Assembly (NCBI GenBank): GCA_035626515.1
Contig: DASPNM010000029.1
Span: 1 to 64,000, forward strand
Reading direction: 5' to 3'
DNA length: 64,000 nt
DNA from: DASPNM01 sp035626515
GTDB taxonomy: Bacteria; Bacteroidota; Bacteroidia; Chitinophagales; Chitinophagaceae
The translations under genes were made by a program, and so were the position numbers. The notes under the pieces are model-generated. The model had not been told where the DNA came from, did not search any database, and saw nothing but the letters and a program-made list of their open reading frames with translations. This document shows, piece after piece, positions 7,380-16,953 of this stretch (positions are counted from its first letter, which is position 1; the number at the start of each line of letters is the position of its first letter).

Positions 7380-7688
7380 TCAGTAAATGCTTTCGAAAGT
7401 TTTTTCCTGCGACAGCCGCGTAAATGAAAGCGGTTCGCCGGTGACCGCCGACAACCTGTTGATGTATTCGGTGAAAAACGCGGAGCGGAAATGCTGACGT
7501 GCCACGGAATCGCGCACAAAACTTTTGATGTGGACGAAACCCCCGTCCTTTCCCTCATCAGAATAGCACTGGCTGCGCATCCCGCCCGGCCCCGCGCGAT
7601 AAAGCTTTTCGAAATACTCGCGAATAATCCTGCGCGCGGTTTCCTGTTCTGATTCTTTTACCGAGAAGGACATCATGTAACGGACCAT
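7380..7688 (-). CDS. ABM-like (dimeric alpha-beta barrel) small protein
   Basis: From the ATG at 7688 the protein has about 102 residues (an in-frame ATG at 7709 would add seven). It starts with a beta strand (MVRYMMSFSV), then a helix (ETARRIIREYFEKLY). Later segments GGFVHIKSFV and HFRSAFFTEYINRLSAV fit the strand-helix pattern of antibiotic biosynthesis monooxygenase-like domains. Those domains carry out cofactor-free oxygenation or serve as small dimeric sensors. No catalytic residue can be assigned. Its stop lies 2 bases from the stop of the sigma factor gene, in convergent orientation. Confidence 0.65.
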   Translation of the reverse strand: MVRYMMSFSVKESEQETARRIIREYFEKLYRAGPGGMRSQCYSDEGKDGGFVHIKSFVRDSVARQHFRSAFFTEYINRLSAVTGEPLSFTRLSQEKTFESIY

Positions 7689-7831
7689 GGCATGCAGTTG
7701 GAGACTCAAAAAGGGCAGTTGTTTTGGCCGTTTCGCTGCCGCGCCTCAACGAATGGAGCAGGGGGGTGATGAACGGTCGGCATACTGCAAGACTCACGGC
7801 GTCATTATATTCGCACGAAAGGAAATTGTTC

Positions 7832-8776
7832 ATGCAGGGTCAACAGTCGGCGGCAATAAGGAAAAGGGAAAAAACGAGATTTCGCTGGTTGCGCATTCTG
7901 CTGCGGGTGCTGATCATCCTGCTGGGGCTGTTTGTCATCGGCTGCCTGCTTTTCGATCATTTTGTGCAGTTCCGCAAATCGGACGACGAGTTGCGCCGCA
8001 TTTTCGCCGAAAAAAACATTCCCGCCCGCATAGCTTATTACGAGACGCACGGCCGGAAATTGCGTTACGTCGTATCCGGCGATGACACGCTTCCCACATT
8101 GCTGATGCTTCACGGCTCGCCGGGGTCCATGAGCTATTATCACTGGCGAATGGCGGACTCCGCGATTCGCGGAAAATTCCGGGTGATCGCGGTGGACCGC
8201 CCCGGGTATGGTTATTCGGGATTCGGCAATCCCGAGAAGTCGATCCAAAAGCAATCGGAAATGATCCGGCCCCTGCTCGATAGCATCCATTCGGTTCGTC
8301 ACCCCGTGATCCTGGTAGGAGGCTCATACGGAGCTTCCATCGCGTGCAGGCTGACTATGGATCATCCGCATCTCGTCGACGGTCTCGTGCTCACCGGTCC
8401 GGCTATCGGCCCCGGCCGCGAAAAATATTTCTGGTTTACCCACATCATCGAGCACTGGTCCATTCGCTGGTTCATGCCGCGGCTGTTTCGCTCGGCGAAT
8501 ACCGAAAAAGTGCATCATAAAAAAGAATTGGAAGCCATGCTCCCTTACTGGAAAAACATCCGGGTTCCCGTTGTATACCTGCAGGGTGAAAACGACGACA
8601 TCGTGGATACATCAAACGCAAGCTTCGCGCGGGAGAACCTGGTAAACGTTCCCTACCTCGACATCAGATGGATGAAAAAGCGGTTTCACCGGCTGGCGCA
8701 ATACGAATGGCCGGCCATCCGGCAGGCGATCCTGGATGTGTACCAAAGAACGAAAAGCCGGCCGGCATCGCGCTGA
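7832..8776 (+). CDS. Membrane-anchored alpha/beta hydrolase
   Basis: Starting at the ATG at 7832 gives 314 residues. A basic N-terminus (IRKREKTRFRW) is followed by one transmembrane helix (about 20-42), then an alpha/beta hydrolase domain. The oxyanion region MLHGSPGS, the nucleophile elbow GGSYGAS, the acid region (LQGENDDIVD) and a C-terminal histidine (KRFHRLAQYEW) are all visible, so the catalytic triad looks complete. The substrate cannot be predicted. The domain probably faces the periplasm. Longer in-frame starts upstream add residues with no family-like features. Confidence 0.82.
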   Translation: MQGQQSAAIRKREKTRFRWLRILLRVLIILLGLFVIGCLLFDHFVQFRKSDDELRRIFAEKNIPARIAYYETHGRKLRYVVSGDDTLPTLLMLHGSPGSMSYYHWRMADSAIRGKFRVIAVDRPGYGYSGFGNPEKSIQKQSEMIRPLLDSIHSVRHPVILVGGSYGASIACRLTMDHPHLVDGLVLTGPAIGPGREKYFWFTHIIEHWSIRWFMPRLFRSANTEKVHHKKELEAMLPYWKNIRVPVVYLQGENDDIVDTSNASFARENLVNVPYLDIRWMKKRFHRLAQYEWPAIRQAILDVYQRTKSRPASR

Positions 8777-8828
8777 AACGAGTTACCCACAACAGCCGAT
8801 TTCTGTGAATAACTGGTTGATTACCAAA

Positions 8829-8859
8829 TTGACCATTCGGGGGGTTTGCAGTAAATTCG
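8829..8859 (+). promoter_or_regulatory. Putative promoter of smc
   Basis: TTG at 8829-8831 and TAAATTCG at 8852-8859 are separated by 20 bases. This fits the -33/-7 spacing of Bacteroidota promoters, with one mismatch to TAnnTTTG. The GTG start of smc is 18 bases downstream. Confidence 0.4.
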
Positions 8860-8877
8860 CCGGAATAAATTGATCCT

Positions 8878-11800
8878 GTGAGACTAAAAAGCTTGGAAAT
8901 AAAGGGCTTTAAAAGCTTTGCCGACAAGACCCTGGTAAACTTCGACGACAACATCACCGGTATAGTTGGGCCCAACGGTTGCGGAAAATCCAATATTGTC
9001 GACAGCATCCGCTGGGTGATCGGTGAACAGAAGATCAGCCATCTTCGAAGCGAGAATCTCGACAGCCTGGTATTCAACGGCTCAAAGACCCGTTCCGCCA
9101 GCGGCCTGGCCGAAGTGAGCCTGACTTTTGAGAATACGCGCAACCTCCTCCCCACAGAATTCAACACGGTAACGATCACGCGCAAATTTTACAAGAGCGG
9201 TGAGAGCGAATATCGGCTGAACGACGTGCCCTGCCGTCTTAAGGATATTCAAAATCTATTTATAGACACAGGCATTTCTACGGACAGTTACGCCATTATC
9301 GAGCTGGCAATGGTCGACGACCTGATTAAGGACAAAGAGAACAGCCGTCGGCGGATGCTCGAGCAGGCGGCAGGTATTTCCATTTACAAGACCCGGAAAA
9401 AAGAAGCGCGCCTTAAGCTTGATGCCACCGAACAGGACCTCGCTCGGATCGAAGATCTCGTCTTCGAAATCAACAACCAGCTCAAGACACTGGAAAGCCA
9501 GGCGAAGAAAGCCGAGAAATACCACGAGATCAAAAAAGATTACCGGGACGTGAGCATCGAGCTGGCCAAGGCTTCCCTTGAAGGATTCAACAGTAGCTAC
9601 CAGGAGCTGACGCAGCAATCGGATGCCGAGACGGGGAAGAGAGTTGCCCTCGAGGCCGAGATCGCCCGCCAGGAGGCCGAACTCGAAAAACAGAAAATCG
9701 AGTTCATTGAGAAAGAAAAATCCCTGCAGGCGCAGCAGCAGGGGTTCAACCAGCTGCTGGAGCAGCTCCGTTTGCGCGAAAATGAAAAAAATCTTGCTGT
9801 GCAGCGACTCGCGCACCTGAGGGAAAAGGAATCGGGATTGAAAGATTCTGTAGCGAGGTCCGAAGTGCAGGTGGCCGGTATTCGCGAAAGCATCGAGTTT
9901 ACCGGTGGCCAGGTGAGTGAAGAAGAAACCACGTTGCGCGGCTTGAACGAACAGCTCGGGGTATTGCGCGGGGAAATGGAAAACCGACGCAGAATCGTGG
10001 ATGAAAAGCGCCGCACCCTCGATTCGCTGCGAAATGAATACCAGCAGATTCAGCGAAACCAGTTTGAGGCGGAAAAACGCGTGGCGGTTGCCGATACATC
10101 GGTGCAAAACCTGCAGCGCACCATCGTGCAGATCGAAGAGGAAAAAAGACTGCGTGAACAGCAGCGGCAGCACTTGGACCAGGAACGGATTCTCAAGGAG
10201 AAAGAGCTCAGCATCAAGCAGGTTGACCTGCAACAATTGCAGCAGCACCAGGAATACACGAAGGAACAAATTTTGCAGACGCAGGAGATGCTGGAAGGCC
10301 TGCGCAACCAGCTCGCGGAAGAAACCCGCCGCCTCGATGCCAGAAAAAACGAGCACGAGCTGCTGCGCAGCATGATCGATTCGATGGAGGGCTATCCCGA
10401 AAGTGTGAAGTTTCTACACAACAACACGCAGTGGAATTATACCTCGCCCATTCTCTCCGATATTCTTTATGTAAAGGAAGAGTACAGGGCTGCCCTCGAG
10501 AACGTGCTGGAACCGTACCTGGGTTATTACGTGGTGCGCAACCTGGCGGAAGGCATGCAGGCGATCCGCCTGCTGGATGAGCACAAGAAAGGAAAAGCGA
10601 ATTTCTTTTTGCTCGATCAGTTCAGGGCGCCAGGTGGCGAAGTTGCTTCGCTTCCCGGTGCCATACCCGCGATGAACGTGGTGGAAGTGGAAGAACAATA
10701 CCGCCCGCTGGCGGAACACCTATTAGGAAATGTGTTCATTGCTGAAGACGAGAGCGTGCTCGAGAACAGCAATGGTCACGTGGTGATCGAAAAAACCGGC
10801 AAGTTCGTCAAAGGAAAATATTCACTCACCGGCGGCAGCGTGGGACTGATCGAAGGCAAAAAGATCGGAAGACTGAAGACCCTTGAAAAGCTGGAAGAAG
10901 AAATCGCTCAGCAGGCGGGTGTGGTAGAAGCACTTCGCGCGGAAATCCAGGCCCGTCACAACGAAGTCATCGCGTTCAATGAGGAGTTGCGCGAATCGAC
11001 AGTGCGGGACACTGAAGTGGAAATTCAGCAGCTTACGAACCAGGTATTCGCTTTGCACAACAAGCTGGAAAACCTGCACTCGCTCCGCACGGCCTCGCAG
11101 CAACGCGTTGAAGAATTGAATTTGCAGATCCAGCAGACGCAGAGCTCCGTGGAAGGGGTACGCAACCAGCTCAAGGAATACAACGAGCTGTTGCACGCCC
11201 AGTCGATACGGCTCACCGAAGCCGAAGAAGCCTTCCGCGGTGCGGAAGAACAGTACAACGAGGCTTCTGGGCAGTACAACGAATTTAACCTGAATGTTAC
11301 CCGCCAGCATAGCAAGATCAACGGGCTGAAGCAGGAACTGGAGTTCAAAAACAACCAGCTTCGCGAGCTGACCGCGCAGATCGAAGCCAATTCCGCGCAG
11401 CTCGTCGATACGGCGGAACAGATCATGCAATCCGCCCAGGCCGTAGAACAGGCAGGTCAGGACGTGCAGGAACTGCTTCGCAAAAAAGAAGACGAAGAGC
11501 GTGCGCTCAACCAGGCTGACCAGGCGTATTATTCATTTCGCAATGAGATCAGCGAAATGGAAAGCGGTATTCGCCACACCGTTCGCGAAAAGGAAATGGT
11601 GGAGCAACTTCTGAACGAATTCAAGGACCGGCTGAATGAGCTGAAGCTCCAGCTCGCCGGGATGAAAGAAAGGCTGGATGTGGAGTTCAGGGTAAAGCTT
11701 GAGGATATCCTAAGCGAACCGAGAGTGACGGAGTTAACATTCGAAGAGCTCCAGGAAAAATCGGACCGGATGAAAAGACGACTTGAGAATCTTGGTGACG

Positions 11801-12405
11801 TGAATCCGACTGCGATCGAGGCGTTCACAGAAATGAAAAAACGCTACGATTTCATCATCGAGCAGAAGAACGACCTGGTGTCGGCGCGCGAAAGCCTTCT
11901 GCAGACCATCGAGCAGGTGGAAGCGACCGCGAACCAGAAATTCCTGGAGACTTTCGATAAAGTGCGCGAGAATTTCCAGAAGGTATTCAAAACTCTTTTC
12001 ACCGAGGATGACCAGGCTGATTTGATACTGGAAAATCCCGGGAACCCCGCCGAAACAGGAATTGACGTGATTGCAAAGCCGAAAGGGAAACGGCCCACCT
12101 CCCTTACGCAGCTGAGCGGGGGAGAACGGACCCTCACCGCCACCGCGCTGCTTTTCGCGATCTACCTGATCAAGCCGGCACCGTTCTGCATCCTCGACGA
12201 GGTGGACGCACCGCTCGACGATGCGAATGTGGGGAAGTTTACCAACATGATCCGGCAGTTCAGCAGCAATTCACAGTTCATCATTGTCACCCATAACAAG
12301 ATGACCATGAGTGCCGTGGACGTCATCTACGGAGTGACCATGCAGGAACCCGGGGTAAGCAGGTTGGTCCCCGTTGACTTCCGCAGCCTGGCGAACCAGA
12401 ACTAA
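8878..12405 (+). CDS. smc: Chromosome segregation ATPase SMC
   Basis: This is a full-length 1175-residue SMC. It starts with GTG (MRLKSLEIKGFKSF is the canonical N-terminus). Walker A GPNGCGKS is at residues 31-38. A long coiled coil runs to about 510, the hinge domain spans about 520-680, and a second coiled coil follows. The C-terminal ATPase half has signature LSGGERTLTATALL near 1079 and Walker B CILDEVDAPLDDAN just after. SMC dimers with ScpA/ScpB organise and separate the chromosome. No scpA or scpB is adjacent. The frame is intact throughout. Confidence 0.97.
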   Translation: MRLKSLEIKGFKSFADKTLVNFDDNITGIVGPNGCGKSNIVDSIRWVIGEQKISHLRSENLDSLVFNGSKTRSASGLAEVSLTFENTRNLLPTEFNTVTITRKFYKSGESEYRLNDVPCRLKDIQNLFIDTGISTDSYAIIELAMVDDLIKDKENSRRRMLEQAAGISIYKTRKKEARLKLDATEQDLARIEDLVFEINNQLKTLESQAKKAEKYHEIKKDYRDVSIELAKASLEGFNSSYQELTQQSDAETGKRVALEAEIARQEAELEKQKIEFIEKEKSLQAQQQGFNQLLEQLRLRENEKNLAVQRLAHLREKESGLKDSVARSEVQVAGIRESIEFTGGQVSEEETTLRGLNEQLGVLRGEMENRRRIVDEKRRTLDSLRNEYQQIQRNQFEAEKRVAVADTSVQNLQRTIVQIEEEKRLREQQRQHLDQERILKEKELSIKQVDLQQLQQHQEYTKEQILQTQEMLEGLRNQLAEETRRLDARKNEHELLRSMIDSMEGYPESVKFLHNNTQWNYTSPILSDILYVKEEYRAALENVLEPYLGYYVVRNLAEGMQAIRLLDEHKKGKANFFLLDQFRAPGGEVASLPGAIPAMNVVEVEEQYRPLAEHLLGNVFIAEDESVLENSNGHVVIEKTGKFVKGKYSLTGGSVGLIEGKKIGRLKTLEKLEEEIAQQAGVVEALRAEIQARHNEVIAFNEELRESTVRDTEVEIQQLTNQVFALHNKLENLHSLRTASQQRVEELNLQIQQTQSSVEGVRNQLKEYNELLHAQSIRLTEAEEAFRGAEEQYNEASGQYNEFNLNVTRQHSKINGLKQELEFKNNQLRELTAQIEANSAQLVDTAEQIMQSAQAVEQAGQDVQELLRKKEDEERALNQADQAYYSFRNEISEMESGIRHTVREKEMVEQLLNEFKDRLNELKLQLAGMKERLDVEFRVKLEDILSEPRVTELTFEELQEKSDRMKRRLENLGDVNPTAIEAFTEMKKRYDFIIEQKNDLVSARESLLQTIEQVEATANQKFLETFDKVRENFQKVFKTLFTEDDQADLILENPGNPAETGIDVIAKPKGKRPTSLTQLSGGERTLTATALLFAIYLIKPAPFCILDEVDAPLDDANVGKFTNMIRQFSSNSQFIIVTHNKMTMSAVDVIYGVTMQEPGVSRLVPVDFRSLANQN

Positions 12406-12410
12406 AAACT

Positions 12411-12668
12411 TCAACTGATCTCCACCGGCTTGCGATGATCGCGCTGCTTCTGCCGGCGAATAAGGTCAGATTTTACCTTGTGTACGCAGGCTCCGAACAG
12501 GAAGTAAAGACCGGCGTTGACAACGATCGCCGAACCCGATGCCCAGAAGTACCAGTTGCTTTTCCGCGCTTCTATTGTTCCAAGGGAGACCAGGAAAATG
12601 CCGGCGGTAACGAGGACGAATCCAAGAAACATTTTGCTCAGGTATTTTCCGTGGTGCCTGTCCTGCAT
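12411..12668 (-). CDS. Small two-helix membrane protein, function unknown
   Basis: This 85-residue protein has two transmembrane helices (about 12-30, FLGFVLVTAGIFLVSLG, and about 40-60, FWASGSAIVVNAGLYFLFG). A basic tail rich in lysine and arginine should face the cytoplasm. It ends 5 bases from the smc stop in convergent orientation. A perfect TAnnTTTG box (TACTTTTG on the minus strand, 12688-12695) lies 19 bases before its ATG, which supports real expression. I do not recognise the family. Confidence 0.65.
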   Translation of the reverse strand: MQDRHHGKYLSKMFLGFVLVTAGIFLVSLGTIEARKSNWYFWASGSAIVVNAGLYFLFGACVHKVKSDLIRRQKQRDHRKPVEIS

Positions 12669-12687
12669 TGCGGGGGAGTGAGGTTTT

Positions 12688-12695
12688 CAAAAGTA
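12688..12695 (-). promoter_or_regulatory. -7 box of the small membrane protein gene
   Basis: The minus strand reads TACTTTTG, a perfect TAnnTTTG, 19 bases upstream of the ATG at 12668. Confidence 0.45.
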
Positions 12696-12757
12696 GGGGA
12701 AAAAATAATCTTATGTTAATGCAGATGCGCTGTTCTTTTCGGGAGGTGTACAGTTAA

Positions 12758-12765
12758 TAATTTTG
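12758..12765 (+). promoter_or_regulatory. -7 box of the peroxiredoxin gene, very close to the start codon
   Basis: TAATTTTG matches TAnnTTTG and ends only 10 bases before the ATG at 12776. Transcription from it would leave a leader of only a few bases. Confidence 0.45.
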
Positions 12766-12775
12766 GAAACAGGTT

Positions 12776-13366
12776 ATGATCCTAAAATATCTGATCGTTC
12801 TGTTGTTTTTATTTCTCACCGGTACTGCGCTGGCGCAGCAGGCACCGGAGGGGTTGTTCATAGCTTCCAGGGCTCCGGATTTCCGGGGTGTGGACCAGAA
12901 CGGCCGGCAGGTGCGGTTGAAGGAGCTTTTGAAAAAGGGGAAAGTGGTCCTTGTTTTTTATCGCGGTCAGTGGTGTCCGCATTGCAGTCGTCAGCTGAAG
13001 AAAATCCAGGATTCCCTGATGTTCATCCAGGAAAAAGCTGCTGCGGTGGTTGCGGTCAGCCCGGAAAAGCCGGAAAGTACACGTCTGATGGCGGAAAAAA
13101 CCGGAGCGGCGTTCCCGATCCTCCACGACGAAGGACTGAAGATCATGAAGGCCTACGACGTCGAATTTGAAGTTCCGGAGAATACGCTCACGCGTTATCG
13201 GAACACCGGCATTCGAATAGAGGAGAATAATGGAAGCAACGGAAAGTATTTGCCCATCCCCGCCGTCTATATAATTGACCAGGAAAGCACTATTATTTAT
13301 CGGTTTTTCGAGCCCGACTACAAAAAACGACCAAGCGTGAGGGAGATTCTCGCGGAACTCGACTGA
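12776..13366 (+). CDS. Secreted peroxiredoxin-like (AhpC/TSA, thioredoxin-fold) protein
   Basis: The 196-residue protein has a signal peptide ending at LAQQ (about residue 20). A thioredoxin-fold domain follows, with APDFRGVDQNG and VVLVFYRGQWCPHCSRQL. The active site is C67-P-H-C70, i.e. a CxxC motif at the place of the peroxidatic cysteine of bacterioferritin comigratory protein/PrxQ-like enzymes. The rest fits the AhpC/TSA family (VVAVSPEKPESTRLMAEKTG, later PAVYIIDQESTIIYRFFEPDY). It may reduce peroxides or disulfides in the periplasm. The CxxC arrangement leaves peroxidase versus thiol-disulfide reductase open. Confidence 0.85.
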   Translation: MILKYLIVLLFLFLTGTALAQQAPEGLFIASRAPDFRGVDQNGRQVRLKELLKKGKVVLVFYRGQWCPHCSRQLKKIQDSLMFIQEKAAAVVAVSPEKPESTRLMAEKTGAAFPILHDEGLKIMKAYDVEFEVPENTLTRYRNTGIRIEENNGSNGKYLPIPAVYIIDQESTIIYRFFEPDYKKRPSVREILAELD

Positions 13367-13367
13367 T

Positions 13368-14390
13368 TTATTTCCAGATGATTTTTGCAACCCGCCCGTT
13401 ACTGCCGGCCAGATAAATGGCCGTACCCAGTCGCGCGGCGCGGCACACATGAAAGCCCTCGCGGGTGATCCGGTACCAGTTCCTGCCTCCGTCGGCCGAA
13501 TAATCCACCCCATTCAAACCGCAACTAAAGACGTCGCGTTTCGAAAAATATTCCACGCAACTCCGGTAGCCATGCGGAGGCGTGGCGGGAACCTGCCAGG
13601 TCTTGCCCCGGTTGCTGGTGTAAACGCAATTCCCGGTCCGGAGGGAATCGGCTGCGAAGTCGCCACCGACCACGATCATCCGCTTTCCTCCCCGTAACCG
13701 GCGATTGTCCCAGACCGCAATTGAATTGGCCCCTGTGGTTCCTTTGCCCTGCGATAAAGGCAACACGCGCGGTGTGCTTTGGGAGAACATTCGGGAACGC
13801 AGCCCGCCGCTCACGAAAACCGCTTCGTCGCGATCCAGCGCACGCACGTTGGTGCCACTCGCGGCGAAGCATGCTTCGCCACTGTCAGCCACAGGTCTTT
13901 TATCAAAAGGAATTTCCTGCCAGCTGGACCCGCCATCGAAACTGCGGGCGATGAAAAACTTTCCATCGATCGGATCGCCGACAACGATACCCGCCTGTTC
14001 GTTCCAGAATTCCATCGCGTCAAGAAACATTCCCTTCGTGCGGTTCTCGTACACCACCTTCCAGGTCTCTCCACCGTTGGTGGTCTTCAGGATATAAGCG
14101 GGCTCGGCCACGCTCATAATGATGGCGGTCGTGGCATCGAAAGCTTCTATATCGCGAAAATCGTTTTTCTCGAAGCCCTGCACCGTCATCCATTTCCAGG
14201 ACTTGCCCCCGTTCGTTGTCTTTCCCACCGTACCGTTGCTTCCGCTGACCCAGAGCACGTGGTCATTGACCACGCTCAGTCCGCGGAGACTCGTTTTAGT
14301 ACCGCTGGTAAGGAGGAGCACGTCGGGTTTTTGAGCACGAACGCCCCAGGGGAGGATGAAAATAATGAACATCGCGACCATCGTTTTCAT
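13368..14390 (-). CDS. Secreted YCF48/BNR-like beta-propeller protein
   Basis: This 340-residue protein has a signal peptide (ends near VRAQ, residue 20) and a beta-propeller built from repeats with the consensus KTTNGGKSWKW / KTTNGGETWKV / RSFDGGSSWQE / TSNRGKTWQV / SADGGRNWYR. These are the sialidase-type Asp-box repeats seen in YCF48-like proteins, which were first linked to photosystem II assembly. Here the domain is just a secreted propeller of unknown ligand; no sialidase catalytic residues are evident. It ends 2 bases from the convergent peroxiredoxin gene, and the metallophosphoesterase upstream on the same strand may share its transcript (25-base gap). Confidence 0.85.
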   Translation of the reverse strand: MKTMVAMFIIFILPWGVRAQKPDVLLLTSGTKTSLRGLSVVNDHVLWVSGSNGTVGKTTNGGKSWKWMTVQGFEKNDFRDIEAFDATTAIIMSVAEPAYILKTTNGGETWKVVYENRTKGMFLDAMEFWNEQAGIVVGDPIDGKFFIARSFDGGSSWQEIPFDKRPVADSGEACFAASGTNVRALDRDEAVFVSGGLRSRMFSQSTPRVLPLSQGKGTTGANSIAVWDNRRLRGGKRMIVVGGDFAADSLRTGNCVYTSNRGKTWQVPATPPHGYRSCVEYFSKRDVFSCGLNGVDYSADGGRNWYRITREGFHVCRAARLGTAIYLAGSNGRVAKIIWK

Positions 14391-14415
14391 ACGACTGATT
14401 TTAGAGCAAGTTAAT

Positions 14416-15327
14416 TCAATAGGCGACCATTCTTCGCTCTACGCGTCCGTCGTCGTGGAGTTCGATCAGCGCATAGGCGGGACCAAATTCCTGGAAAGAT
14501 CCTTTCCACCAGTTGCCCGAGACGGCACCGTTGCAATAATATTTCACGCCGAGATAGTCGATCGCGTCCTGCAGGTGGGTGTGACCGCTGATGCAGGCTC
14601 TGACCTGCGGGTGCGACCGGAATAGTTTTTTCAACACGAGAAAATCGGAATGCATGAGGTTGCGCTGGATCTTCAGATCCCCGTTGCTTTCGGTGCGGTC
14701 GAAGAATAAGCCGGACGAAATTGAAAGAATAGGAATGTGCGAGAGGATGCAGACAAATTTTCCGGATGTGGACTGCAATTCGCCTTTCAGCCATTCAAGC
14801 TGTTCTTCGTCCAAACGCGCAATGTAGCCGCCCGCCGGGTTGAGCTGCGTGCTGTCCAGCACGATGACTTGCCAGGCTCCGCGGGAGAAGCTGTAGTAAG
14901 GGCGCGTTAGCCCGAGCTCATCCAGCGTCCAGCGCTTCCCGTACTGAGAGTCGTTGCGCGCGCTGCCGTCTTTCAAAAACCAGCCCCAGATATCGTGATT
15001 GCCGATGCAATGATACACCGGGAGGTTGTTTTCGGTCCTGAGAATCCGGTGAAACACTTCCCATTGCGACTGGGTTTGTGTACGACTTGCTTCGAGCGCG
15101 TCCATAATGGCGTCGCCGCCGTTCACGATGAAGTCCACGCGCACGCGACTGTTACGAACGTGCTGCAGCGCGCGGGCCATCCCGGTCTCGGGAATGTCGC
15201 CGGGCCGCACATGAATGTCCGTCAGGTGCGCGAACCGGACGGGCTGTTTTTTTTCACTGGCAATCGCCGGCAATTCGGGCATGATGGCCACGGCCGCCAT
15301 CGAACCGAGAAATTGTTTCCGATTCAT
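14416..15327 (-). CDS. Exported metallophosphoesterase (calcineurin-like)
   Basis: From the ATG at 15327 the protein has 303 residues. It starts MNRKQFLGSMAAVAIM, which looks like a signal or Tat-like leader. All metallophosphoesterase motifs are present: LTDIHVRPGD (D-x-H), NGGDAIMD (GD), GNHD, a histidine in LSHIPIL, and SGHTH. Two metal ions are expected. The substrate is not evident; relatives include phosphodiesterases and Icc/CpdA-like enzymes. It is upstream of the propeller gene on the same strand with a 25-base gap, so the two probably form an operon. A start 33 bases further upstream is possible but gives a poorer leader. Confidence 0.86.
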   Translation of the reverse strand: MNRKQFLGSMAAVAIMPELPAIASEKKQPVRFAHLTDIHVRPGDIPETGMARALQHVRNSRVRVDFIVNGGDAIMDALEASRTQTQSQWEVFHRILRTENNLPVYHCIGNHDIWGWFLKDGSARNDSQYGKRWTLDELGLTRPYYSFSRGAWQVIVLDSTQLNPAGGYIARLDEEQLEWLKGELQSTSGKFVCILSHIPILSISSGLFFDRTESNGDLKIQRNLMHSDFLVLKKLFRSHPQVRACISGHTHLQDAIDYLGVKYYCNGAVSGNWWKGSFQEFGPAYALIELHDDGRVERRMVAY

Positions 15328-15460
15328 ATATTGAAAAGGTATTGAAATCTTTACGAACACGAGCAGACGATGATGCCGGTGAAATCGGATGCTGAAGCCA
15401 ACAGGGGTTGAGGAAAATAATCCTTACTTTTAGGCGTTTAAAAAGACAGCTCCCCCTTTT

Positions 15461-16933
15461 ATGAAAAAACATCTTTTCCACCTGCTGGCACTGGGCCTTA
15501 TTTTTTTAACCGGCTGCCAGAAAGAACTCAGTTTTGAAACAGGTGGCACTCCCTCGGAAGGCTCGCTTGCTGCTGATGTGAACGGAGATTGCCTGCCGAA
15601 GACGGTCAACGGAACATACATTGCATCCACCGCGCTCACGGCGACCAATACGATCACGGTCCAGGTGAATGTTACTACGGCAGGATCCTACACCATTGGT
15701 ACCGATACTGTCAACGGCATTCACTTTCGCGCCACCGGTACATTCACGGCCACCGGCGCAAATACCGTCACTCTGCGCGGAGCTGGAACACCATTTACCG
15801 ACGGGACTTTCAATTTCGTAGTTTCCTACGATAGTACCTTCTGCGACGTGCAGGTAACTGTATTGCCCGCGGGCTCCACGCCCGGCCAGGGCACCCTGGG
15901 TGGCGCGGGAGGAGCCTGCACGCCCGTTACCGTAAACGGAACTTACACGGCGGGTACAGCACTTACTGCGAGCAACACCGTCACGATCCAGGTGAACGTA
16001 ACCACTCCAGGCACGTTCAATATCTCCACGAATACCGTGGATGGGTTCAGCTTTTCATTCACCGGAAACCTTTCGGCAACCGGAGCGCAAAACGTAAACC
16101 TTTTGGGAACCGGCACGCCCGGTACAGCCGGGACGAAGAATTTTACCGTTACCCTCGGGGGGAATACCTGCACCTTTAGCGTTACTGTTGGCGGTGGGGG
16201 TGGCGGAGCGGCGGTGTTCACTGTGGATTGCGCGACCGCCGTGGTGGATGGATTTTATGAAGCCACCTCCGATCTGAATCCGTGCAATACCGTGGATCTG
16301 CCGGTGAATGTAACTACCGCCGGGACCTACAGCATAACCACCACTCCGATAAACGGCATGACCTTTTCGGCCTCAGGCAGCTTTTCCAGCACCGGTCCGA
16401 CCATAGTCACTTTGCAGGGAACGGGAAGACCCGCCAACCAGGGAACATTCAACGTGCAGGTGCCCGGCACGCCGTCATGCACTTTCCCGGTAACGGTTGC
16501 GCCCGCTCCCGTACCCGTCGACTGGCGGTTCAATATAGGAAGCGCGCCGGCAATTCAGTACCAGGGGCAGACCGACCAGGCAGATCTGCAACCGGCAGGC
16601 CCCGGCGTTGTGTTTATAATACTCGGATCGAACTCGATCGGCTCGGACGATTTTCAGCTTGCATTGCTGGACGCCAACGGCACGATCACCAATGGAGAAA
16701 CTTACAGCTCGACGGCTCTAACAGGCAACCAGGGCGGGTTCGCCTACACGCTGGAATGCAGCACCGATCCCTACCAGGCGGATCCGACGATTTCGGGGGT
16801 GAGCATGACGTTTACAGTGACCTCGCACGACGTGGCTACGAAGACGATCAGCGGAACATTTTCAGGAACAGCGCGGAACTCAGCGGGAACGGTCACCATT
16901 ACCGGCGGTACCTTCCGCGGAACTTATCCATAA
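15461..16933 (+). CDS. Lipoprotein with three ~90-residue repeats
   Basis: This 490-residue lipoprotein has a lipobox LTGC with the lipidated cysteine at residue 19. Three tandem repeats begin at about residues 44, 152 and 255. Each follows the plan C-x-(T/A)-VNGTY, LTxxNT, VNVTTxGxYxI, a TVxGxxF segment, xGTP, then C-x-F-x-VTV. Each repeat carries two cysteines near its ends, probably paired. A glycine-rich hinge separates repeats 2 and 3. A different domain fills about 356-490, starting VDWRFNIG. The repeats look like secreted beta-sandwich modules of an outer-membrane-anchored surface protein. The binding partner is unknown. A terminator follows immediately. Confidence 0.85.
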   Translation: MKKHLFHLLALGLIFLTGCQKELSFETGGTPSEGSLAADVNGDCLPKTVNGTYIASTALTATNTITVQVNVTTAGSYTIGTDTVNGIHFRATGTFTATGANTVTLRGAGTPFTDGTFNFVVSYDSTFCDVQVTVLPAGSTPGQGTLGGAGGACTPVTVNGTYTAGTALTASNTVTIQVNVTTPGTFNISTNTVDGFSFSFTGNLSATGAQNVNLLGTGTPGTAGTKNFTVTLGGNTCTFSVTVGGGGGGAAVFTVDCATAVVDGFYEATSDLNPCNTVDLPVNVTTAGTYSITTTPINGMTFSASGSFSSTGPTIVTLQGTGRPANQGTFNVQVPGTPSCTFPVTVAPAPVPVDWRFNIGSAPAIQYQGQTDQADLQPAGPGVVFIILGSNSIGSDDFQLALLDANGTITNGETYSSTALTGNQGGFAYTLECSTDPYQADPTISGVSMTFTVTSHDVATKTISGTFSGTARNSAGTVTITGGTFRGTYP

Positions 16934-16953
16934 ACCAGCTTTTCCATAAAAAG

